A DNA stretch of 64,000 bases, taken from Lysobacter sp. Root916. Lineage in GTDB: Bacteria > Pseudomonadota > Gammaproteobacteria > Xanthomonadales > Xanthomonadaceae. Position numbers and translations under genes: made by a program. A model generated the notes under the pieces. That model had not been told where the DNA came from, did no database searches, and saw nothing but the letters and a program-made list of their open reading frames with translations. The stretch is from contig NZ_LMJF01000018.1 in the NCBI RefSeq assembly GCF_001429785.1, forward strand, positions 26,293 through 90,292. Direction: 5' to 3'. Shown here piece after piece: positions 1 to 9,356 of this stretch (within the stretch, counting starts at the first letter, position 1; the number at the start of each line of letters is the position of its first letter).

Positions 1-1040
1 GCGCCGAACAAGTGCGCCGCCTCGTGCACGAAGGTGTAGGTGCTGCAGGATTGGTTCTGCACGAAGAAGGCGGTGCTCGCGGTTGCGCCGATCGCGTCGG
101 CCTGGCCGCACAGGCCGCCGCCGGAGCCGTTGTTCAGACCGTCGCGGGTGACCAGCGCCACGATGTCCGCGGCCGTGTTGTTGCGCTCGGTGGTCGCATA
201 GGTGTCGAACCAGCCATCGCTGGTGTTTCGGATGCGCGCCACCAGCGTACCGGCCACGTCGCTGGACTGCGCCTGCGAGGTGAAGCGGACGCCGGCGCTT
301 TCGAAGCGCAGCGCCAAGGCGTTGTTGGCGAATGCCGTGTTCGACTGAGCGATGAAGAAGGCCGCGCGATCGTTGGCCGAGTTCTGGCCGCCCAGCTCGG
401 TGACGGCTTCCGGCGTGTAGACCTGCAGGATGCGGACGATGGTATCGGCCAGCAGCGCGTTGGCCGCCGGACGAACGCCAGGGCCGCGATCCTGCTGCGG
501 CGCCAGATCGACCCGGGCCGGGGTATCGTCCGCGCCTTCCAGGCTGGCCGGGTCGCGCTTGACCATGAACTGCTGCTTGCCGTCCTCCGAGGTCAGCACC
601 TCGTACACCTCGCCGCTGGCGGAGACGATCTGCCCGGTCACGCGCTCGCCGCGTACCACGAACAAAGCGGTGGACGGCGGCGTGGCGCCGAGCTGCAACT
701 GGCCGCCGGGCAGCAAGCGGTCGGCGCCCGACCAGACCACGTCGCCTTCGGCGGTGCGATACGACTTCGCCAGACGCATGCGCAGGCGTGCGCCTTCCGG
801 CATGCTCAAGCTCAACTCGCGCTGCGCACCGAGCAGCGCCTTGCGGTCGACGGACACCGAGGCCGCCCACAGCGCGGTCTTGTCGCGCAGCATGTTGTTG
901 ACGCTCGCCGGCGCCGCGGCCGCGGCCTTGGCGGAATGGGCCTGGAACAGTTCCGGTACCGCCGCCGACTGCGCATCGGCGACATTGACCGTGGCGGCGA
1001 CCAGGCCGGCGATGGACATTACCAAAATAGCCTTCTGCAT
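1..1040 (-). CDS. Secreted zinc metalloprotease (M12-like), C-terminus beyond window
   Basis: About 346 codons are visible; the gene runs off the left edge. The start at 1040 has a good ribosome site (AAGGAGAG, about 1047-1054). The N-terminus is a signal peptide ending near VNVADAQS. A propeptide-like region of about 180 residues follows, then a fold typical of reprolysin-like metalloproteases (QVYTPEAVTELGG, later IVALVTRDGLNNG and GLCGQADAIG). The last visible residues are FVHEAAHLFGA, the beginning of the HExxHxxGxxH zinc site. It is probably an exported protease, as is common in Lysobacter. The third zinc ligand and any C-terminal domains cannot be seen. Confidence 0.8.
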   Translation of the reverse strand, partial: MQKAILVMSIAGLVAATVNVADAQSAAVPELFQAHSAKAAAAAPASVNNMLRDKTALWAASVSVDRKALLGAQRELSLSMPEGARLRMRLAKSYRTAEGDVVWSGADRLLPGGQLQLGATPPSTALFVVRGERVTGQIVSASGEVYEVLTSEDGKQQFMVKRDPASLEGADDTPARVDLAPQQDRGPGVRPAANALLADTIVRILQVYTPEAVTELGGQNSANDRAAFFIAQSNTAFANNALALRFESAGVRFTSQAQSSDVAGTLVARIRNTSDGWFDTYATTERNNTAADIVALVTRDGLNNGSGGGLCGQADAIGATASTAFFVQNQSCSTYTFVHEAAHLFG

Positions 1041-1388
1041 GTGGATCTCTCCTTGAACACAGCATTGAGTGTGGGCATCGAGGGCGACCGCGGCCGCCCG
1101 CCTCGTTCATAGCCGTATCGACGACCGCCGCCCGCGATAGCGCGGCCGTGTGAGGGCACGATCCGCCTTGAACGGATTCGAGTTAGGCACGGCGCCCGCA
1201 TCCGCAACAGATCGGAAACCCCTCATTTGCGTTTCGAACATGCAACGCGAATCACACATTCCGGCATCGAAAAATCGATGGCACACAAGATGTGTAGCAA
1301 GTGAGTGATTAGCGCGATTGCCCGCCCGGCATGAGCGCACTAGAACGAAGCCCGCGGCGATGCGGGGCTTTCCTTCAAAGCGCTAAGC
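1041..1388. other. Intergenic region without a credible gene
   Basis: This 348-bp gap separates two minus-strand genes. It holds the metalloprotease upstream region, a terminator-like hairpin at 1347-1372, and an AT-richer patch around 1220-1320 that may carry the protease promoter. Short reading frames here have arginine-rich composition and no ribosome site, so I do not call them. Confidence 0.5.
1347..1372. terminator. Terminator-like hairpin
   Basis: GAAGCCCGC (1347-1355) pairs with GCGGGGCTTTC (1362-1372) with one bulged base. It lies 17 bp beyond the stop of the minus-strand gene that ends at 1389. The T tract is weak on both strands, so termination is only probable. Confidence 0.5.
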
Positions 1389-1958
1389 TCACTTCATACG
1401 TGGCTTGATGGGTTTCGCTGCCTTTCTCGGTAGCGGTAGCGGTGGCGGCGGCGGCCATCCACTGGCGACGAAATCGCGGCCTGCGATCAGCGAGGTGTGC
1501 TCAAGCGCAATACGCCCATCCAAGACCTTGCGTACTTCAGCCATGTCAGCGTCGCCCTCCAGGGGCGGCGAAGCCCCCAGATGGATCACCGAGCCTTGGC
1601 TGGCCCACCAACCCGGCCGGGCGTCGGGCACGAACGCGACGTAGTAGTGACCGGTGTCCAGGCGGGTGCCGGCGCATACGCCGGTGTAGAAACGCATCTT
1701 CGGAGAGATGGCCGCGTTTCCACGCAAGACCTTCAGCACACGGATCTCGCCGTACACCGTTCCCTCCACCTCTTCGGGAGGCGCAGCCAGCCGCGATGCC
1801 GTCAGCTGGAACACGAACACTTGCTTGGCCTCGCGAGCCGCCACGCCGCTCAGCGGCGGCGCCGGCGTACAGGCCAATGCCGGCAGGGCGGCGCTCAGCA
1901 TCGCGAGTGCAAGCCACCGCGCAGCGGTCATCGCATAGGCCACCGGTGGCTTCGACAT
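1389..1958 (-). CDS. Secreted or lipid-anchored hypothetical protein
   Basis: A 189-residue protein with an N-terminal hydrophobic segment ending in PALAC, which fits a lipobox, so a periplasmic lipoprotein is likely. The body has three cysteines counting the lipobox one, including FYTGVCAGTRLD, and a motif HYYVAFVPD. The tail is proline-rich and basic (PPPPPLPLPRKAAKPIKPR). I started at MSKPPVAY rather than at the further upstream ATG because the signal peptide then sits at the N-terminus. Family unknown to me; the middle part recalls small beta-rich periplasmic proteins of Xanthomonadaceae. It stands alone, with hairpin 1347-1372 downstream. Confidence 0.65.
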   Translation of the reverse strand: MSKPPVAYAMTAARWLALAMLSAALPALACTPAPPLSGVAAREAKQVFVFQLTASRLAAPPEEVEGTVYGEIRVLKVLRGNAAISPKMRFYTGVCAGTRLDTGHYYVAFVPDARPGWWASQGSVIHLGASPPLEGDADMAEVRKVLDGRIALEHTSLIAGRDFVASGWPPPPPLPLPRKAAKPIKPRMK

Positions 1959-2189
1959 CGCGTATCCCTGGGAATGTCCGGACGAGCGGTGCGCAAACGG
2001 CCTGACGCACGGCCGACGCATGAGCCGACTCTATCACCACGCGGATTTTGTCATCACCATCGCGCAGCGCAGATACAAAATGAACTCCTCGCGCGCAGGA
2101 ATGTGGCCGGTGGCGAACTGCTCGATTACCGCCGGGCGCAACTGCGCCGGATCCTCCGGCGAATCAGCGCTGCAGTACTACGCGCGGAC

Positions 2190-3275
2190 TTATCCGCCGC
2201 CACCGATCAAGCGCATCGCCGCAAGGTTGAGCGCATACCCGCCCACCGTCAGCAGCGCGAACAATACCGCCGCCAACACCAGCGGCTTGGCCCCCGCCTG
2301 GCGGATCGCGCCGATCTGCGTGCGCAGACCCAGCGCGGCCATCGCCATCGCCAACAGCGCGGTATCCAGCTGCACGATCGCCGCCACCCAGGCCGGCGGC
2401 AGCGGCAGCAGCGAGTGCAGGCCGCTGACTGCGATGAAGGCGAGCGCGAACCAGGGCAGGGCGAGCTTGGCGCGCGCGCCGTCGCCGCCGCGGCCGGCCA
2501 TGCGCGCCGACAGCAGCAACAGGAACGGCGCCAGCAGCATCACCCGCAGCATTTTCTCGATCACCGCCGTGGCCGCGGCGGTCTCACCGATCGCGCGGCC
2601 GGCCACCACCACTTGCGCCACTTCGTGCACGGTCGAGCCCACGTAAACGCCGTAGGCGTGCTCGCTCAAGCCCAGGTACGGGTACAGCCATGGGTAGACG
2701 AACATGCCAAGGGTGCCGAACACCACCACCGTGGCCACGGCCACCGATACCTGATGCGCGCGCGCGCGCAGCACCGGCTCGGTCGCCATCACCGCCGCCG
2801 CGCCGCAGATCGCACTCCCCGCGCCGATCAACATCGCCGTCTCGCGGTCCAGCTTCAGCCAGCGCGTGCCCAGCCACACTGCGGTGGCGAACACCGACGC
2901 CACCACCACCGCATCCACCGCCAGGCCGGCGACGCCGACCGCGGCCAGATCGTGGAAGCCGACCCGGAACCCGTACAGCACGATCCCCAGCCGCAGCAGC
3001 CGGCTGCGGCACAGGTCCACGCCGGGAGCGGCGATCGCGGCGATACGCGTGAAACCGGTGTTGCCCACCGCGATGCCGAGCACGATCGCCAGGGTCAGCG
3101 CGCTCAAGCCGAGCTCGCGCATGGGCGCCCATTCGGCCAGGCCCCAGGCCAAGGCCGCCAGCGCCGCGGCCAGCGCCAGGCCCGGAACCCAGCGCATCGC
3201 CGGTCGCGGCGCCGATGCCTCCACAACGGGGGACGGGGCAACGGTTTCGTAGGCGGACGACACGGGACAGAACAC
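2190..3275 (-). CDS. yeiH: YeiH family putative sulfate/anion exporter
   Basis: A 361-residue inner-membrane protein with about ten hydrophobic helices. It has the conserved family signature IGAGSAICGAAAVMA near residue 150 and a later VGSTVHEVAQVVVAG segment, both diagnostic of the UPF0324/YeiH family. Members are predicted anion (sulfate) exporters; the substrate is not known from sequence. It is transcribed divergently from a LysR gene 101 bp away, the same arrangement as yeiE-yeiH in enterobacteria, so that regulator probably controls it. The first 25 residues are non-conserved, and MRWVPG at residue 27 is an alternative start. Confidence 0.88.
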   Translation of the reverse strand: MFCPVSSAYETVAPSPVVEASAPRPAMRWVPGLALAAALAALAWGLAEWAPMRELGLSALTLAIVLGIAVGNTGFTRIAAIAAPGVDLCRSRLLRLGIVLYGFRVGFHDLAAVGVAGLAVDAVVVASVFATAVWLGTRWLKLDRETAMLIGAGSAICGAAAVMATEPVLRARAHQVSVAVATVVVFGTLGMFVYPWLYPYLGLSEHAYGVYVGSTVHEVAQVVVAGRAIGETAAATAVIEKMLRVMLLAPFLLLLSARMAGRGGDGARAKLALPWFALAFIAVSGLHSLLPLPPAWVAAIVQLDTALLAMAMAALGLRTQIGAIRQAGAKPLVLAAVLFALLTVGGYALNLAAMRLIGGGG

Positions 3276-3341
3276 TCCAGCGCCGGGCGCCTGGCGAAAT
3301 CGACGCCACCTTAGGCCCGCACGATGCTAGCGTCCAATACA

Positions 3342-3372
3342 TATAATTCGATGATCGATGAGCTGAACTCAT
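3342..3372. promoter_or_regulatory. Divergent promoter with LysR-type box
   Basis: TATAAT at 3342-3347 lies 30 bp before the LysR start and is a good -10 candidate. Just downstream is the dyad ATGAG-CTGAA-CTCAT (3358-3372), which fits the T-N11-A rule for LysR binding, and a shorter TCGAT-G-ATCGA (3348-3358). The position suggests autoregulation together with control of yeiH. Confidence 0.5.
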
Positions 3373-3376
3373 ACTT

Positions 3377-4321
3377 ATGAACCTGCACCTGCTGCGCAGC
3401 TTCCTGACCGTGGTCGAGACCCAGAACTACTCGCGCGCGGCCGAGCTGCTGTTCGTAAGCCAGTCGGCGGTGTCCAAGGCGGTGCGCGAACTGGAGCATC
3501 AACTCGGCCTGCCGCTGCTGGAACGCGGCGGCAGCGACGGCAAGGCCCAGCGCGGCGTGGTGCTGACCGAACACGGCCGCGCCGTGTTCGAGCATGCGCG
3601 CGCGATCTTCGCCCTGGAACGCGCCGCCAGCGAGGACGTGCGCGATCGCGTCGAACTGCGTCAGGGCCGGCTGCGCATCGGTGCCAGCACCACGGTGGCC
3701 GCGTACTGGCTGCCGCGCAGCCTCGCCGCCTTCGTGCGCCGGCACCCGGCATTGGAGTTGGAACTGGTGGTCGGCAACACCGACGAGATCAGTCGCGCGC
3801 TGATCGACTGCCGCATCGATGTGGGCTATGTCGAGGGCGAAGTCGAGGATGCGCGTGTGGCGGCCACGCTATGGCGCACCGAACCTCTGCGCGTGGTCGC
3901 GTCCGCGGACGCCGAAGCCACGCCCGGACTGGGCCAGCGCGCAGGCGCGGCCGCGCTGGCCGCCCAGACCTGGCTGCTGCGCGAGCCCGGTTCGGGCACG
4001 CGCCAGGCCGCGCAGGCCTGGTTCGAGGCGCAGGGCTTCGCGCCCGCGCGCAGCATCGAAGTCGGCAGCAACGAGGCCATCGCGCGCGCGGTCGCGGCCG
4101 GCGCGGGCATCGCCTTGCTGCCGGAACCCGTGGTCGCCGATCTGCTGGCGATGGGCCGCCTGCGCGCGATCGCGCCGATCGGCCGCGCCGACGCCACCCG
4201 TCCGCTGTATCGGCTGGAACTGGTCAATCGCCCGCAGGCGCCGGCTTTGCGCGCGTTTCTGGCGCTGGATGCGCAAGCGATCGCGGCACGATCGGGTCAG
4301 CGCAAGCCGGGCGCACGATAG
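3377..4321 (+). CDS. LysR-family transcriptional regulator (YeiE-like)
   Basis: A 314-residue regulator. Residues 1-60 form the winged HTH (FVSQSAVSKAVRELEHQLGLPLLER) and the rest is the substrate-binding co-inducer domain starting around residue 90. The divergent position to yeiH matches the YeiE/YeiH pair, where the regulator responds to a sulfur-related signal in known cases; applying that here is inference. A LysR box overlaps its own promoter region. Confidence 0.87.
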   Translation: MNLHLLRSFLTVVETQNYSRAAELLFVSQSAVSKAVRELEHQLGLPLLERGGSDGKAQRGVVLTEHGRAVFEHARAIFALERAASEDVRDRVELRQGRLRIGASTTVAAYWLPRSLAAFVRRHPALELELVVGNTDEISRALIDCRIDVGYVEGEVEDARVAATLWRTEPLRVVASADAEATPGLGQRAGAAALAAQTWLLREPGSGTRQAAQAWFEAQGFAPARSIEVGSNEAIARAVAAGAGIALLPEPVVADLLAMGRLRAIAPIGRADATRPLYRLELVNRPQAPALRAFLALDAQAIAARSGQRKPGAR

Positions 4322-4383
4322 ATGCGCGGCGGCCGATGGCGCCTGCGTCATTCGACGCGCGGCATCCGCAAACGCGAGCCGCC

Positions 4384-4800
<417 letters not shown>

Positions 4801-4997
4801 CTATCCCGCGGCGTTCACGCGGCCTTCGCCTGGGCGCACCCGAGGATGGGCTACCTCGCGCCCGCGTCCGCCGCCGTGGTGTAATGCCTCACCGCAATGT
4901 CGGATTTTTCTGACAGCGCGGCGCGGTCCGCACCGACGGCGCCGTCCCGGCCACGAGGCCATGCTGGCCACGTCCCCCGGATTGAGTCCCGACCCCG

Positions 4998-5264
4998 ATG
5001 ATCGACCTGAACCATATCGACGACCTCGCCCGCCGCCTCGGCTCGCTGCTGCCGCCGGGCGTGCGCGACGGCCGCGAGGAAATCCAGCAGAACTTCAAGG
5101 CTGTGCTGCAGAGTGGGCTGGCCAAGCTCGATCTGGTCACGCGCGAGGAGTTCGAAGTGCAGCGCGCGGTCCTGCTGCGCACGCGCGAGAAGCTGGACGA
5201 ACTGCAGCGCACCGTGGCCGAGCTGGAAGCCCAGCTGGGTCAATCCGCACCGCCCCAGCACTGA
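4998..5264 (+). CDS. ubiK: Ubiquinone biosynthesis accessory factor UbiK (BMFP domain)
   Basis: 88 residues, mostly helical, with the trimeric coiled-coil pattern of the BMFP/YqiC family (DLVTREEFEVQRAVLLRTREKL). UbiK assists the soluble Ubi complex with lipid substrates in ubiquinone synthesis, and works with UbiJ, whose gene is at 32071-32730. It ends 10 bp before comM, so the two are probably co-transcribed. Confidence 0.85.
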   Translation: MIDLNHIDDLARRLGSLLPPGVRDGREEIQQNFKAVLQSGLAKLDLVTREEFEVQRAVLLRTREKLDELQRTVAELEAQLGQSAPPQH

Positions 5265-5274
5265 GTCCACCCGC

Positions 5275-6789
5275 ATGAATCTGGCGATCGCGCACAGCCG
5301 TGCGCGTACGGGCGTGCGTGCGCCCGCGGTACGGGTCGAGGTCCACCTCGCCGGCGGCCTGCCCGCGATGTCCATCGTCGGCCTGCCCGAGGCGGCGGTG
5401 CGCGAGGCCAAGGACCGCGTGCGCGCGGCGATCCAATGCGCGCAGTTCGAGTTCCCGGCGCGACGCATCACCGTCAACCTGGCTCCGGCCGACCTGCCCA
5501 AGGACGGCGGTCGCTACGACCTGGCGATCGCCTTGGGCATCCTCGCCGCCAGCGGACAGATTCCCCTGGAGGGGCTGGGCGAGTACGAATTCCTGGGCGA
5601 GCTGGGCCTGACCGGCGAGTTGCGCGCGGTCGACGGCGTGCTGCCGGCGGCGCTGGCCGCCGCCGACGCCGGACGCAAGCTGGTCGTGCCCGCCGACAAC
5701 GGCGCTGAGGCCGCGCTGGCCAGCCGGGTCGAGGCCATGACCGCGCGCACCCTGCTGGAGGTCTGCGCCATGCTGTCGGCGCGCAAGGCGCTGCCGGCCG
5801 CGGTCGCGGTGGCCGCCACGCGCACGCCCGGACCGGACCTGGCCGACGTGCGCGGCCAGAGCCAGGCGCGCCGCGCGCTGGAGATCGCCGCCGCCGGCGG
5901 CCACCACCTGCTGCTGATCGGTCCGCCCGGCAGCGGCAAGACCCTGCTGGCCTCGCGCCTGTCCGGCCTGCTGCCGGAAGCCGACGAAGACGAGGCGCTG
6001 GAAGCGGCGGCCATCGCCTCGGTCAGCGGACGCGGCCTGGACCCGGCGCGCTGGCGCGAACGCCCGTTCCGCTCGCCTCACCACACCGCCAGCGCGGTCG
6101 CCCTGGTCGGCGGCGGCGCCGAACCGCGTCCGGGCGAGATCTCGCTCGCGCATCAAGGCGTGCTGTTCCTGGACGAACTGCCCGAATGGGACCGGCGCGC
6201 GCTGGAAGTGCTGCGCGAGCCGCTGGAGTCGGGCGTGGTCACGATCTCGCGCGCCGCGCGCAGCAGCGAATTCCCCGCGCGCTTCCAGCTGGTCGCCGCC
6301 ATGAACCCCTGCCCCTGCGGTTGGGCCGGCGATCGCAGCGGCCGCTGCCATTGCGGCATCGACGCGATCCGTCGCTATCGCGCACGCGTGTCCGGGCCGA
6401 TGCTGGACCGGATCGACCTGCACATCGAAGTGCCGCGCCTGATGCCCACCGAGCTGCGCGCCGACGCCCCGCCCAGCGAATCCAGCGCCGAGGTGCGCGC
6501 CCGCGTCGCCCACGCGCGCGAATTGCAGCGCAGTCGCGCCGGCAAGGTCAACGCGCAACTGACCCAGGCCGAAACCTCGGCCACCTGCCGCCTGGAGGAT
6601 CGCGACTACAACCTGCTCGAACGCGCGGTGGAAAGCCTGCAACTATCGGCGCGCTCGGCCCACCGCATCCTGCGCGTGGCGCGCACCATCGCCGACCTGG
6701 CCGGCAGCCCGCGCATCCACAGCGCGCACCTCACCGAGGCGATCGGCTACCGTCGCGCGGAGCGTGGGTCGGCGATGCAGGCCGCATGA
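5275..6789 (+). CDS. comM: YifB/ComM family Mg-chelatase-like AAA+ helicase
   Basis: 504 residues. The N-terminal 180 residues are a Lon-like S5 fold (VEVHLAGGLPAMSIVGLPEAAVRE). The AAA+ core follows with Walker A GPPGSGKT near residue 222, Walker B VLFLDELPEW near 300 and a zinc-like cluster CPCGWAGDRSGRCHC near 345. The C-terminal Mg-chelatase region ends at about residue 500. ComM is a branch-migration helicase that extends integration of donor DNA in natural transformation. The start at 5275 follows the conserved MNLAIAHSRA and avoids an overlap with ubiK. Confidence 0.9.
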   Translation: MNLAIAHSRARTGVRAPAVRVEVHLAGGLPAMSIVGLPEAAVREAKDRVRAAIQCAQFEFPARRITVNLAPADLPKDGGRYDLAIALGILAASGQIPLEGLGEYEFLGELGLTGELRAVDGVLPAALAAADAGRKLVVPADNGAEAALASRVEAMTARTLLEVCAMLSARKALPAAVAVAATRTPGPDLADVRGQSQARRALEIAAAGGHHLLLIGPPGSGKTLLASRLSGLLPEADEDEALEAAAIASVSGRGLDPARWRERPFRSPHHTASAVALVGGGAEPRPGEISLAHQGVLFLDELPEWDRRALEVLREPLESGVVTISRAARSSEFPARFQLVAAMNPCPCGWAGDRSGRCHCGIDAIRRYRARVSGPMLDRIDLHIEVPRLMPTELRADAPPSESSAEVRARVAHARELQRSRAGKVNAQLTQAETSATCRLEDRDYNLLERAVESLQLSARSAHRILRVARTIADLAGSPRIHSAHLTEAIGYRRAERGSAMQAA

Positions 6790-6946
6790 GAGGCGGCTTC
6801 GCCGGCGGACCGCGATCTGCGTCGCTCGGTGCGGGGCGGCGTAAAGGGCCGCTCGCGACGATCGGTCTGCACATCGCGCCGTTCGCCTAGAGCAGCGGCG
6901 CTACCGCAGCCTTCTGGCCCGGACGGCGAAAGACAACGCGCGCTCG

Positions 6947-7576
6947 TCAGCGGGGCCGCGACGCTCGTTGCACGGCATCCGCCGCCAAAGCCTGCGCCAG
7001 GGCGGCCACCGCTTGTGTGCCGCGTCCGCCCGCGGCGAGCTCGATCAGGAACGCAGCGCCGGTCAGCGCCCACAGCACGTCGACCAGATCGTCGGCCGCG
7101 CCGGCGCGCACGTCCATGCGCTCGACCAGCACGCGCAACACGCGGCGGCGGCGTTCGTTGCGCTCGCTCAATCCTTGCTTGAGCTCGGGATCGCTCGCGG
7201 CCGCGGCCAGCAAGGGGGCCATCACCGTGCGTCCGTCGACGAAGAACTCGCAGAACACCAGCACCACCTGGGCCAGCGCGGCCTGCGGGTCCGGCATTGC
7301 CATGGCCGCGGCGATGCGCTGCAGACCGCCGCTCACGGCGAGGTCGTCGAACACCGCTTCGAGCAGCGCGCGGCGCGAGCCGAACTGGTGATAGACGGTC
7401 AGGCGGGTCACGCCGGCGCGCTTGGCCACCGCCTCCAGCGAGAAGCCGCCCAGGCCCTCGTCGCCGGCCAGCAAGTCGCGCGCGGCGGCGACCACGCGTT
7501 CGCGTTTCTGCGCCGCGGCGGCGGCTCGCTGGGGGCTGTGGTACGGGCGCGGCGGTTCGGGGCTGTCCGGTTTCAT
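6947..7576 (-). CDS. TetR-family transcriptional regulator
   Basis: 209 residues. A TetR HTH lies at about residues 25-70 (AKRAGVTRLTVYHQFGSRRALL) and a helical ligand domain follows. I chose the ATG at 7576 because upstream codons lie inside the divergent promoter. It is divergent from a three-gene cassette at 7692-9251, with a near-perfect palindrome between them, so it probably represses that cassette. Confidence 0.85.
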   Translation of the reverse strand: MKPDSPEPPRPYHSPQRAAAAAQKRERVVAAARDLLAGDEGLGGFSLEAVAKRAGVTRLTVYHQFGSRRALLEAVFDDLAVSGGLQRIAAAMAMPDPQAALAQVVLVFCEFFVDGRTVMAPLLAAAASDPELKQGLSERNERRRRVLRVLVERMDVRAGAADDLVDVLWALTGAAFLIELAAGGRGTQAVAALAQALAADAVQRASRPR

Positions 7577-7643
7577 GGGCGAAGCAGGGACGGTCAGCCC
7601 GCATCCTGCCCCAGAAGGTGCGGGCACGGCAGCTTGTTTATTA

Positions 7644-7662
7644 ACTATACAATATGTACAGT
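7644..7662. promoter_or_regulatory. Candidate TetR operator
   Basis: ACTATACA (7644-7651), ATA, TGTACAGT (7655-7662) form a 19-bp dyad matching in 7 of 8 positions per arm. It sits in a short AT-rich stretch between the TetR gene and the gene starting at 7692. Confidence 0.55.
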
Positions 7663-7691
7663 CAATATTCGAACCGTCGCAGGAATCCCCC

Positions 7692-8051
7692 ATGAGCCTC
7701 GCATTCGTCGTCGTCGCCGTCGCCTTGCACGTGCTGTCCAGCCTCTTCTGGGCCGGCACCACGTTCGCCTTGAGTCGCAGTGGTGGATTGGGCCTGGACG
7801 CCCTGCGCAGGCCGCAGATGGCGGCCGCGACGGCGGCCATCCTCAGCGGGATCGCGCTGTGGGCCTTGCTGCATCGCGGCGGCGACGGCAGGGCCGAGCA
7901 CGTGCTGGCGACCGGCGCGGCGGCGGCGCTGATCGCCGCACTGATCCAGTTCGGTTTGCTGCGCGGCGGGCGTGCGCTAAGTGGCCAGCGCGTGGCCGCG
8001 GGCCTGCTGGCTGTCGCGGCGCTGTGCATGGCGGTGGCCCGCTATGTCTGA
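7692..8051 (+). CDS. Small integral membrane protein
   Basis: 119 residues with four predicted membrane helices (starting LAFVVVAVALHVLSS; later AAATAAILSGIALWALL, AAALIAALIQFGLL and VAAGLLAVAALCMAV). No enzyme motif is visible, and the family is not recognised. It is the first gene of a tightly packed cassette: its stop overlaps the next start by 8 bases (ATGTCTGA). Probably repressed by the divergent TetR. Confidence 0.7.
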   Translation: MSLAFVVVAVALHVLSSLFWAGTTFALSRSGGLGLDALRRPQMAAATAAILSGIALWALLHRGGDGRAEHVLATGAAAALIAALIQFGLLRGGRALSGQRVAAGLLAVAALCMAVARYV

Positions 8052-8472
8052 GACCGCAGCCAACGACAGCTCAGCACCGCTGCTCGATCATTTGATCCTG
8101 CGCGTCGCCGATACCCAGGCATCGCTGCGCTTCTATCGCGAAGTGCTCGGCTTCGAGCGCGACCGCAACGCGTCCTGCGCGATCCGGATCAACGCCCACT
8201 GCATCGTCGACCTGCTGCAGCAATCCGCGCCGGAGCGCCAGCACCTGGCCTTCGCCTTCGATCGGCGCGGCTTCGACCAGGTGCTGGCGCGTCTGCGCGA
8301 GCGCGGCCTGGCCTACGGCGGCGCGCCCTTCGCGCGCGACGGCAACGCCGACGCGCTGGCCCATGGCGCGCGCGGATGGGCGCGCTCCTTGTATTTCTAC
8401 GATCCGGACGGACACAACCTGGAGCTGCGTTGCTACACCGAAGCGGCGGCCGCTGCGGGAGCGCAGGCATGA
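8044..8472 (+). CDS. VOC/glyoxalase-fold protein
   Basis: 142 residues of the vicinal-oxygen-chelate superfamily: N-terminal LDHLILRVADTQASLRFYREVLGF and C-terminal LYFYDPDGHNLELRCY, giving His and Glu metal ligands. Such proteins are dioxygenases, glyoxalases or fosfomycin-type resistance enzymes; the substrate is unknown. It overlaps the genes on both sides (8 bases and ATGA), which implies translational coupling. Confidence 0.8.
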   Translation: MSETAANDSSAPLLDHLILRVADTQASLRFYREVLGFERDRNASCAIRINAHCIVDLLQQSAPERQHLAFAFDRRGFDQVLARLRERGLAYGGAPFARDGNADALAHGARGWARSLYFYDPDGHNLELRCYTEAAAAAGAQA

Positions 8473-9251
8473 CCGCGCACGAGAGCGAGGCCCGCTATCC
8501 GGACCTGCGCGGCAAGCTCGCCGTGGTCACCGGCGGTTCGCGCGGCATCGGCGCGGCCACCTGCCACGCGCTCGCGCGCCAGGGCGTGCGGGTCTATGTC
8601 AACGGCCGCGACGGTGCCGCGATCGAGGCGGTGGTGGCGTCCATACGCGCGGCCGGCGGCACGGCGAGCGGCGCGCCCGCCGACTGCTCGCAGTTGGCGG
8701 AGCTAGAACGCTTGCGCGACCGCATCGCCGCCGAAGCCGGCGCGCCGGACTATCTGCTCGCGTTCGCCGGCGGCGGCAGCGGGCGGCCGATGCCGGTACA
8801 GGACATCAGCGAACAGGACTGGCGCTCCAGCCTGGACCACAACCTCAGCTCGACCTTCTTCACCGTCAAGAGCTTCCTGCCCGGCATGCTCGAACGCGGC
8901 AGCGGCGCGGTCCTGACCATGGCCTCGGCCGGCGGCCGCATCGCCTCCGGCGCGCCGGCGGGTTACGGCGCGGCCAAAGCCGGCGTCGTCATGCTCAGCC
9001 GCCATCTCGCGCACGAGCTCGGCCCGCAAGGGATCCGGGTGAATTGCATTTCGCCCTCGGCGGTGTTGACCGAGCGCACCCGCAACACCATCCCGGCCGA
9101 GCGCCAGCGGGACATGCGCGCCGGCTTTCCGCTGGGCCGCTTGGGCGAGCCGGAGGACATCGCCTCGGCCGCGTTGTTCCTGCTGTCGGACGCCTCGTCC
9201 TGGATCACCGGCGTGGTGTTGGACGTGGCCGGCGGGCGCGTGATGTTGTGA
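8469..9251 (+). CDS. Short-chain dehydrogenase/reductase (SDR, FabG-like)
   Basis: 260 residues, the classical SDR length. The cofactor motif is TGGSRGIG near residue 20. The active site has Ser in MASAGG near 147 and YGAAK near 160. The C-terminus DVAGGRVML resembles 3-oxoacyl-ACP reductases. NADP(H)-dependent oxidoreduction of an unknown carbonyl/alcohol. Last gene of the TetR-linked cassette, starting in an ATGA overlap. Confidence 0.85.
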   Translation: MTAHESEARYPDLRGKLAVVTGGSRGIGAATCHALARQGVRVYVNGRDGAAIEAVVASIRAAGGTASGAPADCSQLAELERLRDRIAAEAGAPDYLLAFAGGGSGRPMPVQDISEQDWRSSLDHNLSSTFFTVKSFLPGMLERGSGAVLTMASAGGRIASGAPAGYGAAKAGVVMLSRHLAHELGPQGIRVNCISPSAVLTERTRNTIPAERQRDMRAGFPLGRLGEPEDIASAALFLLSDASSWITGVVLDVAGGRVML

Positions 9252-9356
9252 ACCGGCAACATGGCGCGCGATCCCAAGGCGAATCGCGCGGTCGCGCATC
9301 CCATCGTCGCCACGCGCATCGGCGATCGATGGCGCGCTCGATCGCAGCGCCAGGAT

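Noticed and set aside
12..1112. Long plus-strand frame opposite the metalloprotease
   Set aside because: Rich in Arg/Gly/Ala with no family motif; the minus strand has a signal peptide and HExxH.
2022..2189. Minus-strand fragment reading DSPEDPAQLRPAVIEQFATG
   Set aside because: Composition looks protein-like, but there is no ATG or GTG start and an in-frame stop lies just upstream; at best 35 residues from TTG or a remnant.
1497..3314. 605-codon plus-strand frame
   Set aside because: Antisense to yeiH, His/Arg/Gln-rich low-complexity shadow of a high-GC gene.
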